Below are positions 8,043 through 17,287 of a stretch of DNA of 64,000 nucleotides, one piece after another. Numbering within the stretch: the first letter of the stretch is position 1; each line of letters starts with the position of its first letter. This DNA comes from Sphingomonadaceae bacterium (GTDB lineage Bacteria > Pseudomonadota > Alphaproteobacteria > Sphingomonadales > Sphingomonadaceae). A program made the position numbers and the translations under genes. Where the stretch lies: positions 124,001 through 188,000 of the forward strand of contig RFPL01000004.1 of assembly GCA_009926135.1 (NCBI GenBank), read 5' to 3'. The notes beneath the pieces are model-generated. The model saw only the letters and a list, made by a program, of their open reading frames with translations, was not told where the DNA came from and searched no databases.

Positions 8043-9071
8043 TTACCCGTGCGCCCCTTCATAGGCATCGACGATCCGCCCGACGATCGGATGGCGGACC
8101 ACGTCGGCGCTGGTGAAGCGGGTCACGGCGATGCCATCGATCCCCTCCAGCCGCCCGACCGCATCGTTGAGGCCGCTCATCTGCGGGCCGCCCGGAATGT
8201 CGACCTGGTTGGGATCCCCGCAAACCACCATCCGGCTGTTCTGGCCGAAGCGGGTCAGGAACATTTTCATCTGTGCTGGCGTGGTATTCTGCGCTTCATC
8301 GAGAATGATGAAGCTTTCGGCCAGGGTGCGGCCGCGCATGAAGGCGATCGGGGCAATTTCGATTTCGCCCGAGGCGAGCCGGCGTTCGACCTGCTCTGGC
8401 GGCATGCAATCATAGAGCGCGTCGTAAAGCGGGCGCAGATAGGGATCGACCTTGTCCTTCATATCGCCGGGCAGGAAGCCGAGCCGCTCGCCCGCCTCGA
8501 CCGCCGGGCGGCTGAGGATCAGGCGCTGGACGCTGCCGGTGATCAACTGGCTGACCGCCTGGGCCACGGCGACATAGGTCTTGCCGGTGCCGGCTGGCCC
8601 CAGCGCGAAGATGATGTCGCGGCTGGCCAGCGCCTTCATGTATTCGATCTGGGTCGCGCTGCGCGGCACGATCGTTTTCTTGCGGGTGCGGATCATGATT
8701 GATGGCGCGCCGCCATCGCCGGTCACAATCCCTTCCAGCGTCGGTTCGGCGGACATCATGATGATCGATTCGACCGCGCCGGGATCAAGCTCCTGCCCGC
8801 TCAGCAAGCGTTGGTGCATGGCTTTCAGCACATCGCGGGCGCGGGCCACGCTGTCTTCCGGCCCTTCGATCTGGGCGCGGTTGCCGCGAGCGGAAATGAA
8901 CACGCCCAGCCGGTTCTCGATTTGCACCAGGTTGGCGTCGAACTGCCCGAACAGCGCCCCCAGGATCGTGGCTTCGTCAAACTCCAGTTCGGCGCGCGCG
9001 CGGCGGGGCTGGGTGCGGTTCTGCCCGAAGACGTCGTGATCGTCATGGGCGCGGGCAGGTTTGCGAGCCAT
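8043..9071 (-). CDS. phoH: PhoH family ATPase (YbeZ)
   Basis: A 342-residue PhoH-like P-loop protein, an RNA helicase-like partner of YbeY. Residues 30-110 hold the N-terminal KH-like PhoH region (LFGQFDANLVQIENRLGV). Walker A is GPAGTGKT and Walker B is FIILDEAQN, followed by GDPNQVD sensor-like residues. The frame is open far upstream, but homology starts at MARKPARA, so ATG 9071 is chosen; AGGAGC lies about 14 bases upstream. An intrinsic terminator separates it from miaB. Confidence 0.92.
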   Translation of the reverse strand: MARKPARAHDDHDVFGQNRTQPRRARAELEFDEATILGALFGQFDANLVQIENRLGVFISARGNRAQIEGPEDSVARARDVLKAMHQRLLSGQELDPGAVESIIMMSAEPTLEGIVTGDGGAPSIMIRTRKKTIVPRSATQIEYMKALASRDIIFALGPAGTGKTYVAVAQAVSQLITGSVQRLILSRPAVEAGERLGFLPGDMKDKVDPYLRPLYDALYDCMPPEQVERRLASGEIEIAPIAFMRGRTLAESFIILDEAQNTTPAQMKMFLTRFGQNSRMVVCGDPNQVDIPGGPQMSGLNDAVGRLEGIDGIAVTRFTSADVVRHPIVGRIVDAYEGAHG

Positions 9072-9172
9072 AAAGGGGGCGATGTGCTCCTTTCGTTGCA
9101 GCCAAGATCGGCTGATTCGGAGGATAGGCGCAGCCTTGCGCCGCGCAAGCGACAAGGCAGTTACAGCCGGTG

Positions 9173-9198
9173 AAAAACCGGTCAGGACTTGACCGGTT
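9173..9198 (-). terminator. Intrinsic terminator overlapping the miaB stop codon
   Basis: On the minus strand an 8-bp stem AACCGGTC/GACCGGTT with a 7-base loop is followed by a T run (GGTTTTTC). The miaB TGA (9184-9182) falls at the loop/stem border. It should end or attenuate the miaB transcript before phoH-ybeY-corC. Confidence 0.8.
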
Positions 9199-10504
9199 CC
9201 AACAACCGGGCGGAGAGCGAGATCGGTCCCGCCGCAGTCAATTCCACTTCGACCAGATCGCCAATCGCAACGTCGCCGCTGAAGTGAACCGATTGCAGCC
9301 AGGGGGACTTGCCCAGCCACTGGCCCGGATCGCGTCCGGTGCGCTCGACCAGCACGGTGCAGCGCTGGCCCACAGAGGCCTGATTGAAGGCGTACTGGCT
9401 GACCCCCAGCGCTTCCTGTAGCCGCTGGAGCCGCTCCGCCATCACTTCGCGCGGGATCTGGTCGTCCATCGTCGCGGCCGGGGTGCCGGGGCGGGGCGAA
9501 TACTTGAAGCTGAAGCACTGGGCATAGCCGACCTGTTCAACCAGCCGCAGCGTATCCTTGAACTCGGCCTCGGTTTCGCCCGGGAAGCCGACGATAAAAT
9601 CCCCCGACAAGGCGATGTCGGGCCGGGTGGCGCGGACCCGGTCGAGCACGCGCAGATAACCATCGGCCGTGTGGCTGCGGTTCATCGCCTTGAGCACCCG
9701 GTCATTCCCGGCCTGGACCGGGAGATGCAGGAACGGCATCAGTTGCGGAATGTCGCGGTGCGCTGCGATCAGGCCGTCGGTCATGTCATTGGGGTGGCTG
9801 GTGGTATAGCGGATCCGGGCGAGGCCGTGGATCGTTGCCAGAACTTCAACCAGTTTTTCAAGCCCGCGCCCATCGGCATCGCGCCAGGCGTTGACGTTCT
9901 GGCCCAGCAGGGTGATCTCGCGCGCACCAGCTTCGACCAGCCTCCTGGCCTCGGCCACCAGATCATTGAACGATCGGGAAACTTCAGCCCCGCGCGTATA
10001 GGGCACCACGCAATAGGTGCAGAACTTGTCGCAGCCTTCCTGCACGGTCAGGAACGCGCTGGGACCAACCTTGCGCCGTGCTGGCAGCGCATCGAACTTG
10101 GTCTGCACCGGCATATCGACATCGACCGCGCGGCGGCCTTCGACAGCTTTGGCAATCATGCCGGGCAGGCGGTGATAGGCCTGCGGACCGACCACCATGC
10201 TGACGGCAGGCGCGCGCCGCATGATTTCCTTGCCCTCGGCCTGGGCGACGCAGCCGGCCACCGCGATCAAGGGGCTAGTACCGTCTGGGCGGCGCAGCCG
10301 GCCGATATCGGAATATACCTTTTCCACCGCTTTCTCGCGGATGTGGCAGGTGTTGAGAACGACAAGATCAGCCGCCTCGCCCTCAATTGCAGCGGTAATG
10401 CCCTGCTCGCCGAGCAGTTCGGCCATGCGTTCGCCATCATAGACGTTCATCTGGCAGCCGAAGCTTTTGACCCGATAGGTCCTGGGGGGCGAGGTGGGGC
10501 GCAT
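9182..10504 (-). CDS. miaB: tRNA-2-methylthio-N6-dimethylallyladenosine synthase MiaB
   Basis: A 440-residue radical-SAM methylthiotransferase that modifies i6A37 to ms2i6A37 in tRNAs reading UNN codons. The order is UPF0004 domain ([14 protein letters not shown], later NTCHIREKA), then radical SAM with CDKFCTYC, then C-terminal TRAM. All six Fe-S cysteines appear present. The ATG at 10504 starts [12 protein letters not shown]; upstream in-frame sequence runs into plsC and is not family-like. It lies between plsC and phoH, as in many alphaproteobacteria. Confidence 0.95.
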   Translation of the reverse strand: MRPTSPPRTYRVKSFGCQMNVYDGERMAELLGEQGITAAIEGEAADLVVLNTCHIREKAVEKVYSDIGRLRRPDGTSPLIAVAGCVAQAEGKEIMRRAPAVSMVVGPQAYHRLPGMIAKAVEGRRAVDVDMPVQTKFDALPARRKVGPSAFLTVQEGCDKFCTYCVVPYTRGAEVSRSFNDLVAEARRLVEAGAREITLLGQNVNAWRDADGRGLEKLVEVLATIHGLARIRYTTSHPNDMTDGLIAAHRDIPQLMPFLHLPVQAGNDRVLKAMNRSHTADGYLRVLDRVRATRPDIALSGDFIVGFPGETEAEFKDTLRLVEQVGYAQCFSFKYSPRPGTPAATMDDQIPREVMAERLQRLQEALGVSQYAFNQASVGQRCTVLVERTGRDPGQWLGKSPWLQSVHFSGDVAIGDLVEVELTAAGPISLSARLLEPVKS

Positions 10505-10544
10505 CGGCGGCGCGGATACGCCAGCCGGCAAATTTTTTGAAGCG

Positions 10545-11306
10545 TTAACCGCCGAGCCGCCCCAGCATCGCCTCGCGCGCGGCCTGGGCAATGGCCTTGC
10601 GGTTGGCGAGTTCCGGTCCGTTCAGGATCGGCAGGAAATGGACTGTCAGTTCGATTGGCCGGCGGCGGGCCAGCAGGCGCAGGAAATTGTCGAGCCCTGG
10701 TTCATCGCCCACCCAGGCGATGTCTGCCGCTTCGGCCCCGAAGTGCAGCAGCACTGGCTGGACCGCAATGCCATCGGGCAAGGGCTCAAGCGCGGACAGC
10801 AGCGAGCTTTTGAACGGGAGCAGGCCGGTGCCATCGCTGGTCGTGCCTTCGGGAAAGATCGTCAGCGCTCCGGTATCGCGGATCGCGGTGCGCACGGCGG
10901 CAATCTGGGTGGCAACGCTTTTGCGGTCATGCCGGGCAACAAAGACCGTGTCGTTCATCTTGCACAGCCACTTCAGCAGCGGCATCGAGGCCAGCCCATC
11001 GTGGCCGACAAAGGCACTCCCGGTGGTGGCAGCGATGGCAGGAATGTCGAGCCAGGAAACGTGATTGGCCAGCAGAAAAGCCCCGCGGTGGACCTTCTCT
11101 CCGCGGGTGCGCAGCCGCATTCCGGCGATGGTGCCTATCCCCGCCAGGAATAGGCGCGGGACCGGGTTGTGGCGGGTGATCGGCCTCGCCAAGTAAAAAA
11201 GTGGTACGCAGGCCAGCAGTAGCACGAGCATCGCCGTCAGCCGCATGGTGAGGCGAATCCAGCCGAAGATCGAGAACCGGCGCGGCTGGCTGAGCGCAAT
11301 CGCCAC
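10545..11306 (-). CDS. plsC: 1-acyl-sn-glycerol-3-phosphate acyltransferase (PlsC-like)
   Basis: A 253-residue membrane-associated acyltransferase for phosphatidic acid synthesis. One N-terminal membrane segment (about residues 20-45) precedes the HX4D motif (NHVSWLD) and the substrate-binding FPEGTTSDG. The start is GTG at 11306, seven bases after the fur stop. The protein could also be an ornithine-lipid (OlsA-type) acyltransferase, and the sequence does not separate the two. It is probably co-transcribed with fur and miaB. Confidence 0.85.
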   Translation of the reverse strand: MAIALSQPRRFSIFGWIRLTMRLTAMLVLLLACVPLFYLARPITRHNPVPRLFLAGIGTIAGMRLRTRGEKVHRGAFLLANHVSWLDIPAIAATTGSAFVGHDGLASMPLLKWLCKMNDTVFVARHDRKSVATQIAAVRTAIRDTGALTIFPEGTTSDGTGLLPFKSSLLSALEPLPDGIAVQPVLLHFGAEAADIAWVGDEPGLDNFLRLLARRRPIELTVHFLPILNGPELANRKAIAQAAREAMLGRLGG

Positions 11307-11312
11307 GGGCAG

Positions 11313-11738
11313 TTACTGACCTTCCCGGCCGAGGCGCACCCCGTAAAGCTCCATGCGGTGATCGACGAGGCGGTAGCCCAGTTTCTCGGCGATCTGGCGC
11401 TGCAGCGCCTCCAGTTCGGGATCGACGAATTCGATCACCTTGCCGGTCTCGACATCGATCAGGTGATCGTGGTGGGCTTCGGGTGCCGCTTCGTAGCGGG
11501 CGCGCCCATCGCCGAAATCGTGGCGATCAAGGATGCCGGCCTCTTCGAACAGGCGCACGGTGCGATAGACGGTGGCGATTGAGATGCGCGGATCGACCGC
11601 GACGGCGCGTTCATGCAGCTTTTCGACGTCGGGATGATCGGTGCTTTCGGACAGCACCTTGGCAATGACGCGCCGCTGCTCCGTAATGCGGAGGCCGCGC
11701 TCGGCGCAAAGTGCTTCGATGTCGATCTGCTGGTGCAC
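11313..11738 (-). CDS. fur: Fur/Mur family metalloregulator
   Basis: A 141-residue winged-helix regulator with a GTG start at 11738. The DNA-binding part carries RITEQRRVIAKVL and SIATVYRTVRLFEEAG. The dimer domain has the HHDHL metal site, followed by IDVETGKVIEF, where enterobacterial Fur has the structural CxxC pair. Loss of those cysteines is typical of alphaproteobacterial Fur/Mur, so the effector could be Fe2+ or Mn2+. It is first in the fur-plsC-miaB run, just below the mucR terminator. Confidence 0.9.
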   Translation of the reverse strand: MHQQIDIEALCAERGLRITEQRRVIAKVLSESTDHPDVEKLHERAVAVDPRISIATVYRTVRLFEEAGILDRHDFGDGRARYEAAPEAHHDHLIDVETGKVIEFVDPELEALQRQIAEKLGYRLVDHRMELYGVRLGREGQ

Positions 11739-11758
11739 GAAGGAGTCCGTAAATGAAA

Positions 11759-11788
11759 CGTCCCGCCGGGTATGAACCCGGCGGGACG
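11759..11788 (-). terminator. Intrinsic terminator downstream of mucR
   Basis: A perfect 13-bp inverted repeat (CGTCCCGCCGGGT / ACCCGGCGGGACG) with a 4-base loop. On the minus strand it is followed by TTTCATTT. It lies 35 bases after the mucR stop and before fur, so it separates the two transcripts. Confidence 0.88.
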
Positions 11789-11822
11789 ATTCTTCAACCG
11801 CGCGTGGCGGACTTATCCGGCC

Positions 11823-12269
11823 TCAGGCTTTTGGCTTGGGCTTGCGGCCGCGCTTCTGGCCGGGCTTGCGGCCAAGGCCGATCTTCTTGGCCAGTTCGCG
11901 GCGCTTCTCCGCATATTCGGGGGCGACCATCGGATAGTCAGCGGGCAGGTTCCAGCGCGCGCGGTACTGTTCCGGGGTCATGTTGTAGTGAGTCATCAGG
12001 TGCCGCTTCAGCATCTTCAGCTTCACGCCGTCTTCCAGGCAGACGATGTGATCGGGCTTGATCGAAGAGCGGATCGAAACTGCCGGCTTGGGCGCCTCTT
12101 CCGCAACCGGAGCGGCGGCCTGGCCGAGGCTGGCGAGCGCGCCATAGACCTTGCTGATCAGCAACGAGACATCGTCCACCGAGACAGAGTTGTTGCTGAC
12201 GTGCGCGGCAACAATATCCGACGTCAACGTGATCAGAGTTTCATTCATATCGGACTGTGGAATATCCAT
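11823..12269 (-). CDS. mucR: MucR/Ros family transcriptional regulator
   Basis: A 148-residue zinc-finger regulator. The N-terminal helical oligomerisation part (about 1-65) precedes a C-x2-D-x9-H-x3-H finger (CLEDG...KRHLMTH). After that come the family's conserved MTPEQYRARWNLPADYPMVA and a Lys/Arg-rich tail (GRKPGQKRGRKPKPKA). Members are H-NS-like silencers of exopolysaccharide, motility and cell-cycle genes in alphaproteobacteria. ATG 12269 has AGGTGG upstream; an in-frame start at 12347 adds non-family residues. An AT-rich leader (12270-12388) precedes it, and autoregulation is common in the family. Confidence 0.93.
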   Translation of the reverse strand: MDIPQSDMNETLITLTSDIVAAHVSNNSVSVDDVSLLISKVYGALASLGQAAAPVAEEAPKPAVSIRSSIKPDHIVCLEDGVKLKMLKRHLMTHYNMTPEQYRARWNLPADYPMVAPEYAEKRRELAKKIGLGRKPGQKRGRKPKPKA

Positions 12270-12388
12270 GACCCGCCACCTTTCGCTATATTCGACCATT
12301 TGTTTTTTTATTGTGTCGCGGTGGGTCCTCCGAACCACCACATTCATCCACTAAGCCGATTAAGTGACAGTCGCAAGCTTAATGGCGC

Positions 12389-12414
12389 AAAAAGTGCCGA
12401 TTTACGGGCACTTT
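12389..12414 (-). terminator. Intrinsic terminator downstream of rimI
   Basis: An 8-bp stem AAAGTGCC/GGCACTTT with an 8-base loop, followed on the minus strand by a T run ending in TTTTTG. It lies 17 bases after the rimI stop and isolates tsaB-rimI from mucR. Confidence 0.82.
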
Positions 12415-12430
12415 ATCAGACTGGAATTAA

Positions 12431-12874
12431 CTATAACGGGCAAGCAAAAGTAATGGCGTCAAGTCGATCGCCCGATGGTGCCCGGTAGTAGTTCTTGCGC
12501 GTGCCGATCTGCACGAAACCATTCCGGCGATAGAGGTGCACCGCCGGATTATCGCTGCGCATCTCAAGCAGGAGTTGCTTGGCACCGCGCAGGCGCGCGT
12601 CAGCCTTGCAGTCTTGCAGCAGCTGCTCGCCAATCCGGCGGCGGCGAAAATCGGGTGAAACCGCGATCAGCAGCAGCTCCTCTTCCTCAAACCCATGGCG
12701 CGACAAGGTGAAGCCGGCCGGTTCGCCCAGTACTTCTGCGATCCGGTAGTGACTGCGGCCGACCAACAGCGCGTCCTCTACCTGGCGGCGGGTCCAGGCC
12801 TCGCCATAAGCCGGATCGAAGGCAGCCTGCATGACCGCCATGATCCGGTCGATGTCGTCCTCCGGCGGCATCAT
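12431..12874 (-). CDS. rimI: GNAT acetyltransferase RimI (ribosomal protein S18-Ala type)
   Basis: A 147-residue GNAT fold protein. The acetyl-CoA loop is seen as IAVSPDFRRRRIGEQLL (Q/RxxGxG/A type), followed by LEMRSDNPAVHLYRRNGF, typical of RimI. ATG 12874 overlaps the tsaB stop (ATGA), and the tsaB-rimI pairing is conserved in bacteria. An in-frame start farther upstream would lie inside tsaB. The expected substrate is the N-terminal Ala of S18, though relaxed-specificity N-acetyltransferases look the same. Confidence 0.88.
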   Translation of the reverse strand: MMPPEDDIDRIMAVMQAAFDPAYGEAWTRRQVEDALLVGRSHYRIAEVLGEPAGFTLSRHGFEEEELLLIAVSPDFRRRRIGEQLLQDCKADARLRGAKQLLLEMRSDNPAVHLYRRNGFVQIGTRKNYYRAPSGDRLDAITFACPL

Positions 12875-13482
12875 GCGGCCGGTAGGCGGGCATCCGGAGC
12901 CCGGCCATACAACGGGTGGTCGGCTGGGCCCAGCAGAGCCGGGGGAAGCAGCGCAAAGCAGCGCGCATCCGGCCACAATGGCAGCGCCCGACCCGTCCCG
13001 CGCAGGGCGATCAGCGCCTCGGCCTGACTGCCGGCTATCAGCGTGTTCCCGGTGCCCGCAGCGGCATCGGGCGTGAGCGAAGCCAGTTCGGCAGTGGGAA
13101 GGCCGTCAGCCGAGAAGCCCTGGACGAACCATTCACCATGCCCGCCAGTCATCGCCACTGTGCAGGGGCGTGCGCCCGCCTCGCCTCTTGCCATGGCCGC
13201 GACCAGCGCCAGGGTGGGATAGCCGACGAGGTCACACTGCCACGCCAGTGCCAGGGCCCGCGCCGCCGCCAGACCGACCCTGACGCCCGTGAAGCTGCCC
13301 GGCCCCAGCGCGACCGCGATCCTGTCGGCCCGGCCCTTGTCGGGCAGGGCTTCGATCATCGGCACCAGAGCTTCGGCATGGCCGCGGCCAAGCACGCGGC
13401 ATTCCCCGGCAACAAGGGTTTCGCCGTCAAACAGGGCCACCGAACAAGCTTCGGTCGCGCAATCGATCACCAGTGTCTTCAT
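12871..13482 (-). CDS. tsaB: tRNA threonylcarbamoyladenosine biosynthesis protein TsaB
   Basis: A 203-residue ASKHA-fold protein that scaffolds TsaD and TsaE in t6A37 synthesis. Visible family features are the N-terminal LVIDCATEACSVAL, the central VALGPGSFTGVRVGLAAARAL, and the absence of TsaD's metal histidines. ATG 13482 is preceded by no other gene on this strand within 18 bases, so it may share a transcript with the nitroreductase upstream. It overlaps rimI by ATGA. Confidence 0.93.
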   Translation of the reverse strand: MKTLVIDCATEACSVALFDGETLVAGECRVLGRGHAEALVPMIEALPDKGRADRIAVALGPGSFTGVRVGLAAARALALAWQCDLVGYPTLALVAAMARGEAGARPCTVAMTGGHGEWFVQGFSADGLPTAELASLTPDAAAGTGNTLIAGSQAEALIALRGTGRALPLWPDARCFALLPPALLGPADHPLYGRAPDARLPAA

Positions 13483-13500
13483 TGCGCGCCTGTTAGCGCG

Positions 13501-14094
13501 TCAGGCGATCCGATTGAAAGTGTCGAAATCAGGACGCGGGCTGCGATCGAAGATCGTGGCTGGATCGCCATAGCCCAGCGTCGAGATAAAGTTGCTCTTA
13601 ACGCGCGGGGTATCGGCAAAGAAGGCGGCATCGACCGCTTCATTCGAAAAGCCCGACATTGCCCCGGTATCCAGCCCCAGCGCGCGCGCGGCGAGGATGA
13701 AATAGGCTCCCTGCAGGCTCGAATTGCGCATCGCCGAAACCTCGCGCAGCGGCTCGTTGCCGTCGAACCAAGCCTTGGCATCGGTATGCGGGAACAGCCA
13801 GGGCAGCTGTTCGTGGTAATCGAGGTCCATGCCGATGATCACGGTGACCGGCGCCTTGAGCACCTTTTCGGCGTTGGCGGGCAAACAGAAGGCGGCCAGC
13901 TTGGCCTTGGCTTCATCGCTGGTGCACCAGACCAACCGTGCGGGCAGCATGTTGGCGCTGGTCGGACCCATCTTCATCAGGTCCCAGATCGCGTGGAGCT
14001 GCTCAGATGTGATCGGCTTGTCGAGATAGCCGTTATAGGTTCGGGCCGTGCGGAACAGCTGGTCGAGCGCAGCATCGCTGAGCGGTTGCGACAT
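13501..14094 (-). CDS. Nitroreductase family protein (RutE / malonic semialdehyde reductase-like)
   Basis: A 197-residue FMN-dependent nitroreductase-fold enzyme. The N-terminus ([24 protein letters not shown]) and the block [17 protein letters not shown] match the RutE/HadB subgroup. This group reduces malonic semialdehyde and related aldehydes with NAD(P)H. No other rut genes are nearby, so a pyrimidine-catabolism role is not supported here. It lies between the NifU-like gene and tsaB. Confidence 0.85.
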   Translation of the reverse strand: MSQPLSDAALDQLFRTARTYNGYLDKPITSEQLHAIWDLMKMGPTSANMLPARLVWCTSDEAKAKLAAFCLPANAEKVLKAPVTVIIGMDLDYHEQLPWLFPHTDAKAWFDGNEPLREVSAMRNSSLQGAYFILAARALGLDTGAMSGFSNEAVDAAFFADTPRVKSNFISTLGYGDPATIFDRSPRPDFDTFNRIA

Positions 14095-14124
14095 GGTATT
14101 CTTCCTCTGTTGTATCGAAGCGGA

Positions 14125-14703
14125 TCAGGCCGCGCGAACTTCGCTGACTTCCGGCACATAGTGCTTCAGCAAGCCTTCAATGCCTTGCTTGAGCGTGGCG
14201 GTAGACGATGGGCAGCCAGAGCAGGCACCCTGCATCGAGAGGTAGACCACACCCCCGCGGAAGCCGCGATAGGCAATGTCGCCGCCGTCATTGGCCACGG
14301 CCGGGCGGATCCGGGTTTCGAGCAGTTCCTTGATCTGGGCCACGACATCTGCGTCGGCAGGATCATCGCCATAGTCGGCTTCATCCTCGGTCGGGACGGC
14401 GATGCCGCCCGCACTTGGGGCATGAAACAGCGGAATTTGGCTGACGAAGTGATCGAGCAGGATCGCCACGACCTGCGGCTTCAGCGCCGACCAGTCGGTC
14501 CCCGGCCCGGCGGTGACCGAGACGAAATTGCTGCCGAAGAATACGCCGGTCACGTCACCCAGGCTGAACAGTGCCTCAGCCAGGGGGGACGCTGCCGCAT
14601 CTTCCTCATCGCGGAAATCGCGGGTGCCAGCGGGCATCACTTCCTGCCCGGGCAGGAACTTCAGCGTGGCCGGATTCGGGGTGGTTTCGGTCTCGATAAA
14701 CAT
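14125..14703 (-). CDS. NifU-like Fe-S biogenesis protein (Nfu)
   Basis: A 192-residue Nfu scaffold/carrier. The N-terminal Nfu_N domain begins FIETETTPNPATLKFLPGQ. The C-terminal NifU domain holds the cluster-binding C-x2-C (GACSGCPSS, near residue 160) with a preceding IRPAVANDGGD. In alphaproteobacteria and mitochondria it hands 4Fe-4S clusters to targets such as lipoyl synthase and aconitase. ATG 14703 sits just downstream of a short promoter-sized gap (14704-14761) before the ABC permease stop. Confidence 0.93.
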   Translation of the reverse strand: MFIETETTPNPATLKFLPGQEVMPAGTRDFRDEEDAAASPLAEALFSLGDVTGVFFGSNFVSVTAGPGTDWSALKPQVVAILLDHFVSQIPLFHAPSAGGIAVPTEDEADYGDDPADADVVAQIKELLETRIRPAVANDGGDIAYRGFRGGVVYLSMQGACSGCPSSTATLKQGIEGLLKHYVPEVSEVRAA

Positions 14704-14761
14704 GGCTCGGATGTAGGCCTTTGCTGCGCGGGTTCAACCGCCAAAATCATAGCTCCGGCCC

Positions 14762-17287
14762 CTAGAGATCCCTTAAGGCCTGCGCCGGTTTGGCCCGCAG
14801 TAGCGGCAGGGACCCGGCCAGCGCAAAGGTCAAGGTCATGCCCAGCCCCGCACCCAGCACGGCCAGGACTTGCGGCCAGTTGGGCAGCCAGGCGAAATCG
14901 AACAGCTGCACGATCACCAGCCAGCCGATCGCCGAACCCAGCGCCAGCGCGACGCCGGTCAGCAGCAGCGCGAGCAGGCCATATTCGGCAAGCTGGAGCA
15001 GCAGCAACTGCTTGCGGCTGGCGCCCAGAACCCGCAGAATCACGTTGTCGTAAAGCCGACTGGCCCGCGCTGCGGCAATCGCGCCAAGCAGCACGGCAAT
15101 CCCCGCCAGCACCGCCACCGAGGCTGCGGCAAGGATCGCAGTCGAAACCTGATTGAGCAGTTCGCGCGCTTGTTTCAGCACGCCGCCGACCTCGATCACC
15201 GAGCTGGCCGGGAAGGCCTTCAGCAAGGTCGGCAGAAGCTTTGTGCGGTCCGCCCCGGCGGGCAGGTCGATCGTCGCGGCCAGGTTGTGCGGCGCATCGG
15301 CCAGCGTATTGGGCGAGAAGACCAGCACATAGTTGAAGCCCATTGAATCCCAGTCGATCCGCCGGAACGAGGCGATCCGCGCGCTGCGCTCCACGCCCAG
15401 GACGCCAATGGTGATCTTGTCGCCCAGCTTTAGGTCGATCGCCTTGGCCAGTTCCTCGTCGACCGAAACCAATGGCTCGCCCGTGTAATTCTTGGGCCAC
15501 CACTGACCCGCCGTGAGCGAATTGCCTTCGGGCAGGGTGGCCGAATAGGTCAGCCCGCGCTCGCCGCGCAGCGGCCAGGCATTTTCGGGGATTTCCTTGA
15601 GATCGGCCACGCGGGTCATGGCGTCTTCGGGGCCGTAAGCGAGGATTGCGCCGCGCAGCGCCGGGACTTGGCGGACCTTGGCTTGTGGTGCGGCTGCCAG
15701 CACGATCCGCTCCATCTCGGCGGCGCGGTCACGCGGCAGGTCGAGCATGAAATAGTCCGGCGCGCGTTGCGGCACGCGGCTGGCGATATTGGCTTCAAGG
15801 CTGGTTTGAACCACCGCCAGCAGCACAAAAGCCGACAGGCCAAAGCCCAGCGCGGTCACCAGTGCGCCGGTCTGCGCGCCCGGGCGGTGGAGGTTGGAGA
15901 GGGCCAGGCGCAGCAGCGGGTGTTGCGGGCGGGGCAGGCGGGCAGCCAGCTTGCGCAGTCCCCAGCCTAGCAGCCCGAGCAGGCCAAGGACGACGATCGC
16001 GCCTGCCAGGAACCCGGCGGTTACCGGCAACTGCGCGGCGCCGGCCAGTGTCAGCGCGATGATCGCGGTGAAGCCAATGCCGACCGGCCAGACTGCCTCG
16101 CGCCATTGCCCCGCCAGCGGCGAAACCCTTGCGCGCATCAGCGCCAGGGCCGGGAAGCGGCGTGCGGCGAACAGCGGCGGTGCGGCGAAGACCAGCCCGA
16201 CCAGCAAGCCATAGGCGGTGGCGCGCGACAGTGCGGCCCAGTCGAACACGAAGCCGGGCGTCACTGGCAGCAGCGCGCCCAGCGCCTTGCCCAGCGCTGG
16301 CATAACCAGCACCCCGGCGGCGAGACCGGCCAGGCTCCCTGCCAGTGCTGCGGCGAGCAATTGCAGCAGATAGATCCGGGTGATGTCCTGGCTGGTCGCG
16401 CCCAGCACCTTCAATGTCGCAATGCCATTACGCCGCGCCTCAAGATAGGAAGACACCCCGCCGCCGATCCCGATTCCGGCGATCGCCATGGCCGTCAGGC
16501 CGACGAGGACCAGGAACTCACCCATCCGCGAAACGAACCGGTCAGCCCCCGGCGCCGCCTTGTCACGCTGGCGATAGGTGAAGCCGGAAGTTGGGAAGCG
16601 TTCCTTCAGCGTGTCGATGGTGGCGACCGGATCGCGGTCGGCCGGCAGCAGCAAGCGGTACTTGCTGCGGAACATCGCGCCGGGGCTGGTCAAGCCGGCG
16701 GCTTCCGGGAAACCATCGGCAACGATCACCGTCGGTCCGAGCGCAAATCCTTCGCTCAGCCGGTCCGGCTCATCCGCGATTACGCCGCCGATCTTCAGGG
16801 CCTGGCCAGCGAGGGTGAAGCTGTCTCCTGCCTTCAGTTCTAGCCGGGCCAGCGCATCCTGTGAAACCCAGGCTTCTCCTGGCGCCGGCCAGCCTACCTT
16901 ACGGCCATCGGTGAGCGTCAGCCGCCCGACCAGCGGCCATTTGCCGTCAACGGCCTTGAGCTCGATCGGCACCACGGTTTGACCGCTTGAAGCCATCGCC
17001 TGCAGCCGCACGCCGCCTGATACATGACCGAACTTTTCCAGTTCGACGCGCTCGGCAGGGCTTGCTGGGCGCTGCCAGACCTCGATTTGCACATCGCCGC
17101 CCAGGATCGTCTGGCCGCGCGATTTGAGCTCGCCCTCGATCGCACCGGTCAGCGTGCCGATCGCGGCAAGGGCGCCGACGCCGAGGAACAGGCAGGCCAG
17201 CAGCAGCCGCAGGCCGCGAAACCGGGCCGAAAGGTCGCGCCGGGCAATCGTCCAGGCGGTGGTCCAGGAGAGGCCGGCGTGGCTCAC
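14762..17287 (-). CDS. ABC transporter permease, FtsX family (YbbP-like)
   Basis: An 841-residue permease. One N-terminal membrane span and a large extracytoplasmic domain (about residues 45-250) lead to an FtsX core around residues 260-380. Further spans, a second periplasmic domain (about 510-680) and a C-terminal FtsX core (about 710-830) follow. This duplicated FtsX layout with about ten spans matches YbbP. The start is GTG 17287, overlapping the ATPase stop (GTGA). With the ATP-binding protein it forms a MacB/Lol-like mechanotransmission exporter. Association with TesA next door resembles ybbAP-tesA of enterobacteria. Confidence 0.9.
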   Translation of the reverse strand: MSHAGLSWTTAWTIARRDLSARFRGLRLLLACLFLGVGALAAIGTLTGAIEGELKSRGQTILGGDVQIEVWQRPASPAERVELEKFGHVSGGVRLQAMASSGQTVVPIELKAVDGKWPLVGRLTLTDGRKVGWPAPGEAWVSQDALARLELKAGDSFTLAGQALKIGGVIADEPDRLSEGFALGPTVIVADGFPEAAGLTSPGAMFRSKYRLLLPADRDPVATIDTLKERFPTSGFTYRQRDKAAPGADRFVSRMGEFLVLVGLTAMAIAGIGIGGGVSSYLEARRNGIATLKVLGATSQDITRIYLLQLLAAALAGSLAGLAAGVLVMPALGKALGALLPVTPGFVFDWAALSRATAYGLLVGLVFAAPPLFAARRFPALALMRARVSPLAGQWREAVWPVGIGFTAIIALTLAGAAQLPVTAGFLAGAIVVLGLLGLLGWGLRKLAARLPRPQHPLLRLALSNLHRPGAQTGALVTALGFGLSAFVLLAVVQTSLEANIASRVPQRAPDYFMLDLPRDRAAEMERIVLAAAPQAKVRQVPALRGAILAYGPEDAMTRVADLKEIPENAWPLRGERGLTYSATLPEGNSLTAGQWWPKNYTGEPLVSVDEELAKAIDLKLGDKITIGVLGVERSARIASFRRIDWDSMGFNYVLVFSPNTLADAPHNLAATIDLPAGADRTKLLPTLLKAFPASSVIEVGGVLKQARELLNQVSTAILAAASVAVLAGIAVLLGAIAAARASRLYDNVILRVLGASRKQLLLLQLAEYGLLALLLTGVALALGSAIGWLVIVQLFDFAWLPNWPQVLAVLGAGLGMTLTFALAGSLPLLRAKPAQALRDL

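Noticed and set aside
12916..15156. A 746-codon plus-strand open frame opposite tsaB, the nitroreductase and the NifU-like gene
   Set aside because: Its translation is Arg/Gln/Ala-rich without domains, while the minus strand has three recognised families. Long antisense frames are expected at this GC content.
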